The notes: generated by a model not told the origin, from the letters alone. Shown: positions 1 through 9,224, numbered from the stretch's first letter. The stretch is DNA of 64,000 bases from Shewanella glacialimarina (GCF_020511155.1 NZ_CP041216.1:2728001-2792000), one strand, 5' to 3'. Program-made: numbers and translations.

Positions 1-211
1 CGTGATATGGAAGCCACTCATTGAGTGCTTCCATATTTGATTTAAGTTCAATTCTTACCATTGCCATGGCTAGGTTTATTTGCTGTTCTTCTTTAAGTTG
101 ACCTCTATATTCATTAAGGAACAAAGCAAGTAAAACGCTAAAAATAATTAATGCTGGTTCGAAAACCAGTTTTAGGATATTTTTTTTTGTAAGAAATTTT
201 GTTGATTTCAT
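1..211 (-). CDS. Hypothetical membrane-anchored protein, partial (C-terminus outside window)
   Basis: An open frame starts with ATG at 211 and runs off the left edge, giving the first 70 residues. A short basic N-terminus (residues 1-14) is followed by one hydrophobic segment at about residues 16-33 and then a charged, probably coiled-coil stretch rich in Glu, Gln and Lys. This is the layout of a small single-pass inner-membrane protein. I do not recognise the family. It lies 30 bp downstream of the preceding small gene and in the same direction, just after an attC-like half site, so it is probably another cassette gene or the first gene beyond the cassettes. Confidence 0.55.
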   Translation of the reverse strand, partial: MKSTKFLTKKNILKLVFEPALIIFSVLLALFLNEYRGQLKEEQQINLAMAMVRIELKSNMEALNEWLPYH

Positions 212-240
212 TTATATTCCTAAAAACACTGACACAGGGG

Positions 241-249
241 GTTAGCTGG
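241..249 (-). repeat. Cassette-end half site, inverted partner of 580-588
   Basis: GTTAGCTGG here is the exact reverse complement of CCAGCTAAC at 580-588. On minus it reads CCAGCTAAC, in the position of the R'' box following the cassette gene whose stop codon it contains. No full attC follows before the next gene starts 30 bp away. Confidence 0.5.
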
Positions 250-568
250 ACATTGTGTATTTGATTTCAATACTTAATTTCTCTTTTAAAAAATTGTTAA
301 CTCTTTCATAGAATTTTTTTGCTGTGTCATTTAATTCAAATGCACACGCAACAACTATTGAAACTTGCTTTCCCTTATCTTCAGGAAATTCTTCACAAAG
401 TTGACCAGATTCTATAAAACGAATGTATGAATTAATTTTCGCTTGCAACAATTGTTGATGCTCTAAATCATCAGACCAATCTAAATGGTCAGTAATCAAT
501 AAAACGACTTCATTATGCTCTTTAGAAGAGACTACCGAATCAATTTTATTGGTTTCAGTTATAGCCAT
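242..568 (-). CDS. Small hypothetical protein, DUF6572-like
   Basis: A 108-residue soluble protein. Its N-terminal half (a polar start, then an ITDHLDW motif near residues 25-31, then LLQAKINSYIRFIESGQL) resembles the DUF6572 family of small accessory proteins, whose function is unknown. It has no signal peptide or membrane segment. A perfect 9-bp inverted repeat (GTTAGCTGG at 241-249 and CCAGCTAAC at 580-588) flanks the gene, and the stop codon lies inside the left copy, as in an integron gene cassette. Family assignment is from memory of the motif; the cassette status is inference. Confidence 0.6.
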   Translation of the reverse strand: MAITETNKIDSVVSSKEHNEVVLLITDHLDWSDDLEHQQLLQAKINSYIRFIESGQLCEEFPEDKGKQVSIVVACAFELNDTAKKFYERVNNFLKEKLSIEIKYTMSS

Positions 569-579
569 ACCTCTCCTGA

Positions 580-616
580 CCAGCTAACGCCGCCGTCAAG
601 AGGGCCTTGTTATAAC
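580..616 (-). other. attC-like integron recombination site (short)
   Basis: Read on minus, the gap between the two small genes runs from GTTATAAC, through a segment with CCCTCTTGACGGCGGC, to GTTAGCTGG. This resembles the R''...R' ends and the CTCAAGAGGG-type core of Vibrio/Shewanella attC sites. At about 37 bp it is shorter than a functional attC, so it may be a deleted or degenerate site. The GTTAGCTGG end matches the inverted copy after the next gene, as expected for a cassette boundary. Confidence 0.45.
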
Positions 617-618
617 GT

Positions 619-948
619 TTATACAATTGTATATGACAACGTTAATTTACTGCCCAGCTTTACAACTGCTTGATTTACATAAGCTGGAACATCAATGATA
701 CGCTTATCATATTCTGAAACGAACGATATAAAAATATCCGTCTTTTCCTTGGATATACTGCAGCCTTCCATGAACAACGAGATGAGGGAAATATTAGCCT
801 CACTCAACGGAACAATACCAGTAGGGCTCTTTGTCTTGAAATGCGTACCGAACTCAGACTCAGGAATAACCTGCCTTAGTATAACTACTTGTTTTTCAGA
901 CAGATCCAAAAATCTAAAGCTTATTTCTAGTTCTATATCAGAGTCCAT
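619..948 (-). CDS. Small hypothetical protein
   Basis: A 109-residue soluble protein beginning MDSDIELEISFRF. The pattern of a beta strand, a DLSEKQ turn and a later KEKTDIFISFVSEYD stretch recalls small immunity-like or DUF4279-type proteins, but I cannot assign it. It is bounded by attC-like sequences: GTTATAAC at 966-973 upstream and GTTATAAC at 609-616 downstream, only 2 bases past its stop codon. That compact organisation is typical of a promoterless gene cassette. Function unknown. Confidence 0.55.
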   Translation of the reverse strand: MDSDIELEISFRFLDLSEKQVVILRQVIPESEFGTHFKTKSPTGIVPLSEANISLISLFMEGCSISKEKTDIFISFVSEYDKRIIDVPAYVNQAVVKLGSKLTLSYTIV

Positions 949-965
949 TACCAGTGATCCAATGG

Positions 966-1020
966 GTTATAACAGCTTATTGAACGACTCGACCAATAAT
1001 GCCGATCGTTTAAGTTATTG
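966..1020 (-). other. attC-like site upstream of the first cassette gene
   Basis: On minus, CAATAAC (1014-1020) and GTTATAAC (966-973) bracket about 40 bp. In between, the pairs CTTA/TAAG and AACGA/TCGTT can form a stem with a 3-nt extrahelical bulge. The size (about 55 bp) and the interrupted-palindrome layout fit an attC site better than the shorter copy at 580-616. No integrase gene is visible in the window. Confidence 0.45.
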
Positions 1021-1242
1021 ATTTACAACATCCTACATTTTCTATGTCTTTGAAGTAAAGCAATTTAATGACTGTTGCACTCAAACAAGAAACTAAAATT
1101 GCGCGTTAAAAGTGTCGGCGCCAAATGTAAAAAATAAACCAAGTAAGATCAATATATTAGAGCAGCCCTATTTTTCTCGACATAGTCCTTTAGACTGCTT
1201 TTCGTTCACTTATTATTGTTATTCCGTCAAAACCCATTATAA

Positions 1243-1258
1243 CTGTATATAAATACAG
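1243..1258. promoter_or_regulatory. LexA (SOS) box
   Basis: CTGTATATAAATACAG fits the CTGT-N8-ACAG LexA consensus with an AT-rich centre. On the minus strand a perfect TATAAT (plus 1236-1241) sits immediately downstream of it, but no good -35 was found. No open frame longer than 15-16 codons starts behind it on minus before the cassette gene at 948, and none is evident on plus. The rest of the 949-1400 gap holds only the attC-like site and the operon terminator. Confidence 0.65.
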
Positions 1259-1351
1259 TCCAGGTAACATAAAGGGGGACTTGCTTGCGGCGTGCCTTAG
1301 ACGCATTGGTATTAAGCAGCAGACTAAATAAAGATAAATACTCATCAGCAA

Positions 1352-1374
1352 AAAGCCGAGCTAGGCTCGGCTTT
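1352..1374 (-). terminator. Rho-independent terminator of the ivd operon
   Basis: A perfect 10-bp stem (AAAGCCGAGC / GCTCGGCTTT) with a 3-nt loop is followed on minus by a run of T. It lies 27 bp past the stop of the last operon gene. Confidence 0.85.
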
Positions 1375-1400
1375 GTTTAAGGATAATATCAAGCTTAAGA

Positions 1401-2159
1401 TTACAGGCGAATGCCGCCGTCAATTTCAAATACACGACCATTTACATAATCATTTTCAATGATAAAACGCACCGTAGAAGCAATTTCATGGGCTTCACCT
1501 AAACGTCCAACCGGTACCATTTTTGTCATGCGCTCTAACGCTTCAGGTTTCATCGCTGCGGTCATTTCGGTAGCAATAACCCCTGGTGCCACTGCGGCTG
1601 AACGGATATTGTAACGGGCTAATTCTTTGGCCCAACCGACAGACATTGCTGCAACACCTGCTTTTGATGCTGAATAGTTAGATTGCCCCATGTTACCTGC
1701 TTTAGCTAGGCTTGAAATATTGATAATCACGCCTTGCTGGCCTGTTTCAATCATGGCTGCAGCCGCTTCACGGCCGCACAAAAATGTGCCGGTTAGATTG
1801 ACATTAATGACTGACTGAAACTTTTCATAGGACATACGCTCAATCACTTTACCGTCTTTTGCCTTAACCATTAAGCCATCGCGCAAAATACCGGCATTAT
1901 TGATTAACACATTAATATGACCAAAATCTTCGCGAATAAAATTGAACCCCGCAACAACATCGTCTTCGTCGGTAATGTCAAACGCATAACCTTGCACTTC
2001 AGTTATTGCACCTAAGTCTGCACACGCTTGCTCAAGTTTTGCTTGGTCTACATCGATAAGCGCCAATTTTGCACCTTGGGAGGCTAAATCATGCGCCATA
2101 GCAAGACCTAAACCACCCGCGCCACCTGTGATGACGACAACCTTATCTTTTAATTCCAT
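1401..2159 (-). CDS. ivdG: SDR-family 3-hydroxyacyl-CoA dehydrogenase (IvdG)
   Basis: A 252-residue short-chain dehydrogenase. In the Shewanella ivd operon this protein is assigned to oxidation of 2-methyl-3-hydroxybutyryl-CoA to 2-methylacetoacetyl-CoA in isoleucine breakdown; it was formerly called a FabG-like reductase. The Rossmann motif TGGAGGLG is at residues 11-18, NNAG at 87-90, Asn120, the catalytic Ser in NISS (about 149/150), Tyr162 and Lys166. The C-terminus ends in a typical GRVFEIDGG. It is the last gene of the operon, 12 bp after mmsB and just before a strong terminator. Specific substrate is inferred from context; the SDR call is certain. Confidence 0.88.
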   Translation of the reverse strand: MELKDKVVVITGGAGGLGLAMAHDLASQGAKLALIDVDQAKLEQACADLGAITEVQGYAFDITDEDDVVAGFNFIREDFGHINVLINNAGILRDGLMVKAKDGKVIERMSYEKFQSVINVNLTGTFLCGREAAAAMIETGQQGVIINISSLAKAGNMGQSNYSASKAGVAAMSVGWAKELARYNIRSAAVAPGVIATEMTAAMKPEALERMTKMVPVGRLGEAHEIASTVRFIIENDYVNGRVFEIDGGIRL

Positions 2160-2171
2160 TACCGAGTCCTT

Positions 2172-3077
2172 TTACTTTTTATTTTGATTGGCAAATTGTT
2201 CAAAAATGCTAGAAAAATCAAGACGACCATGACCTTGACGAGCATGGTTAACATATAAACTACGCGCTAATGCGCCCATTGGGGTACTTGAGTTTGAACC
2301 TAAGGCAGTTTGTTGTGACAAGCCTAAGTCTTTCACCATTAGATCAACCATAAAACCACCTTGATAGCCTTTTGATGATGGCACATTTTCCATCACGTCA
2401 GGACAAGGGTTATATTTTTCAAGCGTCCAGTTTCCGCCGCTGCTGACTTTCATGATATCAGACAATACTTTAGGATCTAAACCGTTATCTATGCCTAATT
2501 GCAAAGACTCGCTGGTGCCGACCATTAATACTGATAACAGCATGTTATTACAAATTTTAGCAATTTGACCTGCGCCGACCTGGCCAGCGTGGAAAATATT
2601 TGCGCCCATTACCGTTAATACCGTTTGAGCCTGGGTAAAAGCCGCTTCTGTGCCACCGCAAATAAAGGTCAATGTCCCTGCTGCTGCGCCTGCTGTGCCA
2701 CCAGAAACTGGAGCATCCATAAAGGCGAGGCCTTTTTCAGCGGCTTTAGCGCCGACTAATTGCGCTGTGGCGGCATCAATGGTTGAGCAGTCAATTAATA
2801 AGGTGTCTTTACCGACAACATCTAATAAACCTTTATTATTGTCATCGCCCATATAGATACTTTGAACGTGTTTGCCCGCTGGTAACATACTAATGACATA
2901 GTCGGCTGACGCCGCTGCGCCACACGCTGTTTTAGCGCTTAATGCGCCTTGGTCGGTTAATGTTGCTACGGCCTGTGGATTAAGGTCAAATGCCGTTACC
3001 GTCATGCCCGCTTTAATTAAATTGGCCGCCATAGGGCCGCCCATGTTACCTAATCCAATAAATGCTACTGTTGCCAT
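2172..3077 (-). CDS. mmsB: 3-hydroxyisobutyrate dehydrogenase (MmsB/IvdF)
   Basis: A 301-residue beta-hydroxyacid dehydrogenase that oxidises 3-hydroxyisobutyrate to methylmalonate semialdehyde with NAD in valine degradation. The NAD-binding GLGNMG is at residues 8-13, the substrate-binding DAPVSGG at 121-127 and the catalytic Lys174 in GAGQIAKICNNM, with Asn178. Length is normal. It lies between the hydrolase and the SDR genes with 12-bp gaps on both sides, so it is translated from one transcript. Its product is the substrate of MmsA encoded earlier in the same operon. Confidence 0.93.
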   Translation of the reverse strand: MATVAFIGLGNMGGPMAANLIKAGMTVTAFDLNPQAVATLTDQGALSAKTACGAAASADYVISMLPAGKHVQSIYMGDDNNKGLLDVVGKDTLLIDCSTIDAATAQLVGAKAAEKGLAFMDAPVSGGTAGAAAGTLTFICGGTEAAFTQAQTVLTVMGANIFHAGQVGAGQIAKICNNMLLSVLMVGTSESLQLGIDNGLDPKVLSDIMKVSSGGNWTLEKYNPCPDVMENVPSSKGYQGGFMVDLMVKDLGLSQQTALGSNSSTPMGALARSLYVNHARQGHGRLDFSSIFEQFANQNKK

Positions 3078-3089
3078 GTTTAATTCCTT

Positions 3090-4205
3090 TTAAAAGTCTT
3101 TTAATGGGTGGTTATTTGCTTGCCAAGGTGAAGTCAATAAGGCCGATAGGGCGTCATCTGTGACGTCTGCCACATCAGTAAAACGCCATTGTGGATTACG
3201 GTCTTTATCAATAAGCAGCGCCCTTACTCCTTCACAAAAATCGCCATGAGAGCAACAGTTAACGCTGACACCTAGCTCCCATTTAAAGCAATCTGCTAAG
3301 TCTAATTCTGTACCCAGTGCTGCTTGAGCAAACACTAAATGCCAGCTTAATGGGCTGCCTGCTAATGCGGTTTTTTGTGCCCGTTTAAGCCAGTCTAGTT
3401 CGGTTTGTAAGCTAGACAATTGATGGTGAACATCTTCAATATCACCTGACATGAGCAAATTAATCTGTTGCTGGAATTGTTCTAGTGGGCTGTCGCCAAG
3501 CACCACTGAGACTTTATTTTGCATCGAGGTTAATAGCTGTGTTAATGCTTGATGATTCACATCAGCATTATCATTCCAGTGAATATCAGCTAGGGCATCA
3601 AACAGCGGCTCTTTGTCATCACTGGCTAGAAAATGAGTACCGACATTGACGTACATGGCATCTGCCGCGTTCATGTTGTACGCCGTCAGCCCTAAAAATA
3701 GCCCGGTTTTACCTGGCATGCGATTTAAAAAGTAGCTGCCACCCACATCTGGGTATAAACCAATAGTCACTTCAGGCATAGCAATACGGCTGCGCTCGGT
3801 TAATACACGATGGCTGCCGCCGGCCATTAAGCCTAATCCGCCGCCCATCACAATGCCATCGCCCCACACTAGTACTGGCTTGCCAAACTGATGTAGCAAA
3901 TAATCTAACTGGTATTCTTGAGTGAAAAACTCACAGGCTTCGTCAGTCATTTTATTTGGGTTAGCGATTGAGGCATGATAAATAGCCCGCACATCACCGC
4001 CGGCACAGAATGCTTTTTCGCCGCTACCTTCTAATACCACTAAGGCGATATCATCATTGGTTTGCCATTGCAGTAATTGAGCGGTCATCGCCTTCACCAT
4101 ATCGATATTCAGTGCATTAAGCGCTTTTTCGATATTAAGGGTGACGATTCCGATAGACTTACCCGATAATGTGCCGAGAGTTTGAAATATGACATCTTGG
4201 GTCAT
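3090..4205 (-). CDS. ivdE: 3-hydroxyisobutyryl-CoA hydrolase, crotonase superfamily (IvdE)
   Basis: A 371-residue crotonase-fold protein longer than a simple enoyl-CoA hydratase, as expected for 3-hydroxyisobutyryl-CoA hydrolase. The oxyanion-hole segments FCAGGDVRA (67-75) and GIVMGGGLGL (118-127) are present, and the acidic residues in PEVTIGLYPDVGGSYF (Glu145, Asp153) are those used by the hydrolase branch. It releases CoA so that MmsB can act on the free acid. The start ATG overlaps the previous gene's stop by one base (TAATG), indicating translational coupling. Confidence 0.9.
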   Translation of the reverse strand: MTQDVIFQTLGTLSGKSIGIVTLNIEKALNALNIDMVKAMTAQLLQWQTNDDIALVVLEGSGEKAFCAGGDVRAIYHASIANPNKMTDEACEFFTQEYQLDYLLHQFGKPVLVWGDGIVMGGGLGLMAGGSHRVLTERSRIAMPEVTIGLYPDVGGSYFLNRMPGKTGLFLGLTAYNMNAADAMYVNVGTHFLASDDKEPLFDALADIHWNDNADVNHQALTQLLTSMQNKVSVVLGDSPLEQFQQQINLLMSGDIEDVHHQLSSLQTELDWLKRAQKTALAGSPLSWHLVFAQAALGTELDLADCFKWELGVSVNCCSHGDFCEGVRALLIDKDRNPQWRFTDVADVTDDALSALLTSPWQANNHPLKDF

Positions 4206-4984
4206 TAGCAGTTTCTCCAGTTTGGTTTACGCTTTTCAAGGAAAGCATTAACGCCTTCGGCTTGATCTTCTGTATCGAATAGGCCGATAAAAAGCTCACG
4301 CTCTAAAGGTAAAGCCTGTGCGCGTGGCATTGTGCGTCCAGCCTGAATTAAGGTTTTACATACCGACACACTGCTAGGTGATTGACGTGCCACTTTTGCC
4401 GCCAGTGCAATAGCCGCATCTAAGGCTTGTCCTTGCTCAACCACTTCTTCCACCAAACCAATTTTTTCAGCTTTAGCGGCATCAATGCGTTCGCCGCATA
4501 AAATCATCCGTTTTGCCCAGCCCTCACCCACCAAAGCGGTTAAGTTTTGCGTACCGCCAGCACAGGGCAATAAGCCCACACTGGCTTCAGGTAAGGCCAT
4601 TTGCGCTTGCGCTTCAGCAATACGGATATCACAGGCTAAAGCGACTTCTAAACCACCGCCCATGGCATAACCATTAATCGCGGCGATGGATACACCACGA
4701 AAAGCACTTAATGCCTCAAATGCAGCACCAAAATGCTTGGCCATAGTGGCTGCATTGCCTTTGTCGCCATCGGCAAATAAATTTAAGTCAGCACCCGCAG
4801 AGAAAAACTTCTCGCCCTGGCCGGTAATAACCAAAGCATAAATCTCTTTATTGTCATTTAACTCAAGCACTTTAGCGGTTAGCGCTTGTAAGCTTTGCGC
4901 AGTCCAGGTGTTAGCTGGCGGGTTATTCATTTTAATAATGGCGGTATTTCCGTCAATACGCACCCAAATAGCTTCTGTGGTCAT
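4205..4984 (-). CDS. ivdD: Enoyl-CoA hydratase (IvdD)
   Basis: A 259-residue crotonase that hydrates methacrylyl-CoA and tiglyl-CoA in valine and isoleucine degradation. FSAGADL is at residues 61-67 and GYAMGGGLEVALACD at 105-119. Glu113 and Glu133 occupy the positions of the two catalytic glutamates of hydratases. Length and motifs are standard. It is fourth in the ivd operon and overlaps the hydrolase gene by one base. Substrates are inferred from the operon. Confidence 0.9.
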   Translation of the reverse strand: MTTEAIWVRIDGNTAIIKMNNPPANTWTAQSLQALTAKVLELNDNKEIYALVITGQGEKFFSAGADLNLFADGDKGNAATMAKHFGAAFEALSAFRGVSIAAINGYAMGGGLEVALACDIRIAEAQAQMALPEASVGLLPCAGGTQNLTALVGEGWAKRMILCGERIDAAKAEKIGLVEEVVEQGQALDAAIALAAKVARQSPSSVSVCKTLIQAGRTMPRAQALPLERELFIGLFDTEDQAEGVNAFLEKRKPNWRNC

Positions 4985-5039
4985 TGTGATAGCCTTATCG
5001 TCCGTTGAAATTGTCTAGTTTGAATGATTAGCGACCCGA

Positions 5040-6197
5040 TTAACGAATTGGGTGAGCGTTTTCATCCAGTAATCGACGGGCAATAATCAACCGCATAATT
5101 TCGTTGGTACCCTCAAGAATTTGATGCACGCGCACATCACGGAAATGACGCTCTAACGGATATTCACGAATATAGCCATAACCACCATGAATTTGCAGTG
5201 CTGCATCACAAACCTGAAAACCAACATCAGTTGCAAAGCGTTTTGCCATTGCACAATAAGCACTTGATTCTGGATCTTGCATGTCTAATTTAAACGCCGC
5301 TAATCGCACCATTTGGCGCGCAGCAACTAATTCTGTCGCCATATCAGCTAACTTAAATTGTAATGCTTGAAATGCCGCTAACGGTTTGCCAAATTGCTTA
5401 CGCTCATTCATATATTGAGTTGCGCGATCAAGTGCAGATTGCGCCGTACCAATAGAACAAGTGGCAATATTGATGCGCCCGCCATCTAAGCCTTTCATCG
5501 CAAAGGTAAACCCTTGGCCTTCTTCACCTAAAAGATTAGTCACCGGGATGCGGACATTTTCAAAACTGATTTGTCTTGTTGGCTGTGCATTCCAGCCCAT
5601 TTTATCTTCCGCTTTGCCGTAAGATACACCCGCTGCATCGGCCGGAATAACAACCGCAGAAATGCCTTTAGGGCCAGCTTCGCCAGTGCGGCACATCACC
5701 ACTAATAGCTCGGTTTCACCCGCGCCAGAAATAAACACTTTTGAACCATTAATAATGTAATCATCACCATCGCGCACCGCTTTAGTTTGCAGTGATGCGG
5801 CATCACTGCCTGAACCCGGTTCAGTTAAACAATATGAGGCTAATAGCTGACCTGTGGTGAGCCCTTCTGACCATTGACTGCGGACAGTCTCAGATCCCCA
5901 GGTAGTCACCATCCAGGTGGCCATATTGTGAATAGTTAACATGGCGGTGGTTGCGGTGCAACCGTAAGATAGCTCTTCAAAGATAATTGAGGCATCTAAA
6001 CGTGATAAGCCCATACCGCCTTCAGACTCTGGTGAATATAATGAGCAAAAGCCCAGTTCACCTGCTTTTTGAATCACGTCTTTAGGGAAGTGGTGCTCTT
6101 CATCCCATTTAGCCGCAAACGGAGTTAATTCATCGGCGGCAAATTGACGGGCAAGATCAGCAAATTGGCGTTGATCTTCATTTAAATTAAAATCCAT
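5040..6197 (-). CDS. ivdC: Acyl-CoA dehydrogenase for branched acyl-CoAs (IvdC)
   Basis: A 385-residue FAD acyl-CoA dehydrogenase. It probably oxidises isobutyryl-CoA and 2-methylbutyryl-CoA, passing electrons to electron-transfer flavoprotein. The family signature CLTEPGSGSDA lies in the middle domain. The catalytic base is Glu362 in EGTNEIMRLI near the C-terminus, and an IHGGYGYIREYPLERHFRDVR block precedes it. Length is that of short/branched-chain members. It is third in the operon, with a 55-bp gap to the hydratase. Chain preference is inferred from neighbours. Confidence 0.92.
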   Translation of the reverse strand: MDFNLNEDQRQFADLARQFAADELTPFAAKWDEEHHFPKDVIQKAGELGFCSLYSPESEGGMGLSRLDASIIFEELSYGCTATTAMLTIHNMATWMVTTWGSETVRSQWSEGLTTGQLLASYCLTEPGSGSDAASLQTKAVRDGDDYIINGSKVFISGAGETELLVVMCRTGEAGPKGISAVVIPADAAGVSYGKAEDKMGWNAQPTRQISFENVRIPVTNLLGEEGQGFTFAMKGLDGGRINIATCSIGTAQSALDRATQYMNERKQFGKPLAAFQALQFKLADMATELVAARQMVRLAAFKLDMQDPESSAYCAMAKRFATDVGFQVCDAALQIHGGYGYIREYPLERHFRDVRVHQILEGTNEIMRLIIARRLLDENAHPIR

Positions 6198-6314
6198 TGA
6201 GGGACTCCTAATTTGTTATGTTTGATGACTCTTGGGTCATTTGTTGGCAGGCCAAAGGGAATTTAACCTGCCATTAGGTCTTGTTATTATCTTAAATCTA
6301 ATCGAAATATAAGC

Positions 6315-7808
6315 TTATTTAAGATTAATACTCATATTTGGACCGCTAACGGCGTCGGTTTCAAACCAACGTGAAGTAATGGTTTTAGTTTCAGTATAGA
6401 AACGTACCGCTTGCTTACCGTATGCGTGCTGATCGCCGTAAAAACTGCCTTTCCAACCCGTAAACGAGAAGAAGGGTAAAGGCACAGGAATTGGCACGTT
6501 AATACCCACTTGGCCGACTTCTATTTCGTGTTGATATTTGCGCGCTGCGCCACCCGATGCGGTAAAGATTGAGGTGCCATTGCCGTATGGACTGTTATTT
6601 ACCAGTTCAATAGCATCATCTAAATTGTCAGCTTCCATACAACATAAAACAGGGCCAAAGATTTCTTCTTTGTAGATGCTCATGTCTGTAGTGACTTTAG
6701 AAAACATGGTTGGGCCAACCCAGTTACCTGACTCATAGCCTTCAACGGTAAAGTCACTGCCATCTAGCAAGCATTCAGCCCCTTCTTGTTTGCCTTGCTC
6801 GATTAAGCTTAATACCCGTGTTTTAGCCGCTGGGCTAATCACTGGGCCATAGGCCGCATCAGCATCATTCCATAAACCTGGACGTACTTTGGCTAAGGCT
6901 TCTTTTAATTCTGGGATCCACTCTTTTGCTTTACCGACAAATATCGCCACTGAAATGGCCATACAGCGTTGACCTGCTGCGCCAACTGAAGCGCCAACAA
7001 GGTTATTAATCACATGTTGTTTGCTTGCATCAGGCATGATCACGCAGTGATTCTTTGCCCCAGCAAACGCTTGCACACGTTTAAGGTTATCTGTACCTGT
7101 TTTGTAGATGTATTGACCTACCGCGACAGAGCCGACAAACGAAATAGCCTTGATGGCTGGATCACGCAGTAAAATATCAACCGCCACTTTGTCACCATGA
7201 ATAAGCTGTAATACGCCTTTTGGCGCACCTGCTTCAACAAATAACTCCACTAAACGTTGTGGTGTCATCGGGTCTTGTTCAGACGGTTTTAAAATAAAGG
7301 TGTTACCGCAGGCAATGGCTAATGGGAACATCCATAAGGGGATCATCGCAGGGAAGTTAAATGGCGTAATACCAGCACAGACGCCAAGCGGTTGGGTGTA
7401 GCTGTAGGTATCAATATTGCGGGCAACGTTTTCAACGGTTTCGCCCATCATTAATGAGGCAACATTACAGGCGTGTTCCGCTACTTCAATACCGCGCCAT
7501 ACATCGCCTTTAGCATCCTCAAAGGTTTTACCGGTTTCTTGGGCTAGAATAGTCGCGATTTGATCGTGGTTTTCTTTCAACAGGTGCTGGTAACGTAACA
7601 TCACCCGAGCACGTTCTGATACTGGCACTTCTTTCCAGGTTTTAAACGCTTCTTTTGCACTGTGAATTGCTTGCTCAACTTCAGCAGGTGTCGCCGCGTT
7701 AATTTTAGCAATCACACCATTATTAATGGGGTTAGTGACATCGATATTTTGCGTGCCAGTACCCACTGTGAACTCGCCATCAATATAATGTTTTACTTGT
7801 ATGGTCAT
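6315..7808 (-). CDS. mmsA: CoA-acylating methylmalonate-semialdehyde dehydrogenase (MmsA/IvdB)
   Basis: A 497-residue aldehyde dehydrogenase that converts methylmalonate semialdehyde to propionyl-CoA with CoA and NAD, the last step of valine degradation. The catalytic cysteine is Cys282 in [15 protein letters not shown], the MMSDH-type sequence, and [13 protein letters not shown] (148-160) gives the Asn of the oxyanion hole. The C-terminal [23 protein letters not shown] is characteristic of this branch. It is the second gene of the operon, with a 117-bp gap to ivdC. Confidence 0.95.
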   Translation of the reverse strand: MTIQVKHYIDGEFTVGTGTQNIDVTNPINNGVIAKINAATPAEVEQAIHSAKEAFKTWKEVPVSERARVMLRYQHLLKENHDQIATILAQETGKTFEDAKGDVWRGIEVAEHACNVASLMMGETVENVARNIDTYSYTQPLGVCAGITPFNFPAMIPLWMFPLAIACGNTFILKPSEQDPMTPQRLVELFVEAGAPKGVLQLIHGDKVAVDILLRDPAIKAISFVGSVAVGQYIYKTGTDNLKRVQAFAGAKNHCVIMPDASKQHVINNLVGASVGAAGQRCMAISVAIFVGKAKEWIPELKEALAKVRPGLWNDADAAYGPVISPAAKTRVLSLIEQGKQEGAECLLDGSDFTVEGYESGNWVGPTMFSKVTTDMSIYKEEIFGPVLCCMEADNLDDAIELVNNSPYGNGTSIFTASGGAARKYQHEIEVGQVGINVPIPVPLPFFSFTGWKGSFYGDQHAYGKQAVRFYTETKTITSRWFETDAVSGPNMSINLK

Positions 7809-7965
7809 AATATTTCCCTTTGAACCAGATTAAATCGGGGTAAGCATTAATGGCGATGATGTTGTATTTATCCCAATCACTTGGTATCGGGTTATTGCTC
7901 ATTAATGCTTGTCTTGTTGAATGTTATGTTTTCTAAATCGTACTCAGCGTCAAGCGCCTTATACT

Positions 7966-9171
7966 TTATACTTCAATCGCCATGGCCACGGCTTCACCGC
8001 CGCCAATACATAATGACGCTACACCACGATGTAATCCGCGTGCTTTTAATGCGTGAATTAAGGTCACGAGCAAACGTGCGCCAGAACAACCAATTGGATG
8101 ACCTAATGCACATGCTCCGCCATTAACATTGACTTTATTGGCGTCTAAACCAAGTTCAGAAATCGCTAACATAGTCACCATGGCAAATGCTTCGTTGATT
8201 TCGAATAAATCAACATCATCCTTAGTCCAATCTACTTTACCAAGCAATTTGTTCATCGCGCCTACTGGTGCGGTAGTGAACATGGCTGGCTCTTGTGAGT
8301 GTGTGGTATGGCCTTTAATAGTAGCTAAAACCGCTAAGCCTAAATTGGCGGCTTTTTCACGGGTCATCAGCAATAACACCGCGGCACCATCAGAAATTGA
8401 GCTAGAGTTGGCTGCGGTAATAGTGCCATCTTTAGTGAATGCTGGACGTAAACTCGGAATCTTTTCAGGACGGGCATTACCCGGTTGTTCATCGGTATCA
8501 ATAACAATATCGCCACGGCGATCGCTAACTGTTACCGGAGTGATTTCAGCTTTGAAGGCACCTGAGTTAATCGCATTGTTGGCTTTTTCAAGTGACGCTA
8601 AAGCAAAGGCGTCCATTTGCTCGCGGGTTAAGCCAAAGTCATCTGCGGTTTTCTGAGCAAATGTGCCCATAGCGCCACCAGTGTAGGCATCTTCTAGGCC
8701 ATCTAAAAACATATGGTCCATCACTTTGCCATGGCCCATACGCATGCCACTGCGCGCTTTATCAAGAAGGTACGGTGCCTGACTCATGCTTTCCATGCCA
8801 CCAGCAATAACCACTTCACTGCTACCCGCTTTAATTAAATCATGGGCTAACATGACGGTTTTCATTCCTGAACCGCAGACTTTGTTAATCGTAGTCGCAC
8901 CAACTGAAAGCGGTAAACCTGCGCCTAATGTTGCTTGACGAGCTGGCGCCTGACCTAAACCTGCTGGTAATACACAACCCATAAGCACTTCATCAATACT
9001 GGCTGGTGATATACCGCTATCGGTAATTAAACCTTGAATAGCGGCGGCAGCCAAGGCTGGGGATTTCACTGATGAAAGTGAACCTTGAAAGCCCCCCATT
9101 GGGGTGCGCTTTGCTGCAACAATGACGATATCTTGAGCCTGATTGGCCATTCCAGCTTGCTGTGAACTCAT
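7966..9171 (-). CDS. ivdA: Acetyl-CoA C-acyltransferase, first gene of the ivd operon (IvdA)
   Basis: A 401-residue thiolase, presumed to cleave 2-methylacetoacetyl-CoA into acetyl-CoA and propionyl-CoA at the end of isoleucine degradation. The acyl-accepting cysteine is Cys99 in KVCGSGMK, the GGACALGHPIGCSGARL block carries the catalytic His, and Cys388 lies in the C-terminal CIGGGEAVA. The start at 9171 is preceded by a good GGAG ribosome site. It is the promoter-proximal gene, with a LiuR-like palindrome 54-69 bp upstream. Confidence 0.92.
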   Translation of the reverse strand: MSSQQAGMANQAQDIVIVAAKRTPMGGFQGSLSSVKSPALAAAAIQGLITDSGISPASIDEVLMGCVLPAGLGQAPARQATLGAGLPLSVGATTINKVCGSGMKTVMLAHDLIKAGSSEVVIAGGMESMSQAPYLLDKARSGMRMGHGKVMDHMFLDGLEDAYTGGAMGTFAQKTADDFGLTREQMDAFALASLEKANNAINSGAFKAEITPVTVSDRRGDIVIDTDEQPGNARPEKIPSLRPAFTKDGTITAANSSSISDGAAVLLLMTREKAANLGLAVLATIKGHTTHSQEPAMFTTAPVGAMNKLLGKVDWTKDDVDLFEINEAFAMVTMLAISELGLDANKVNVNGGACALGHPIGCSGARLLVTLIHALKARGLHRGVASLCIGGGEAVAMAIEV

Positions 9172-9224
9172 AACTACTCCAATAAAAACTAATTATCACA
9201 AAAAAACATAATATCACTTTGACG

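Noticed and set aside
695..1021. A 108-codon plus-strand frame
   Set aside because: It is antisense to the small minus-strand gene at 619-948 and crosses the attC-like site; it has no ribosome site.
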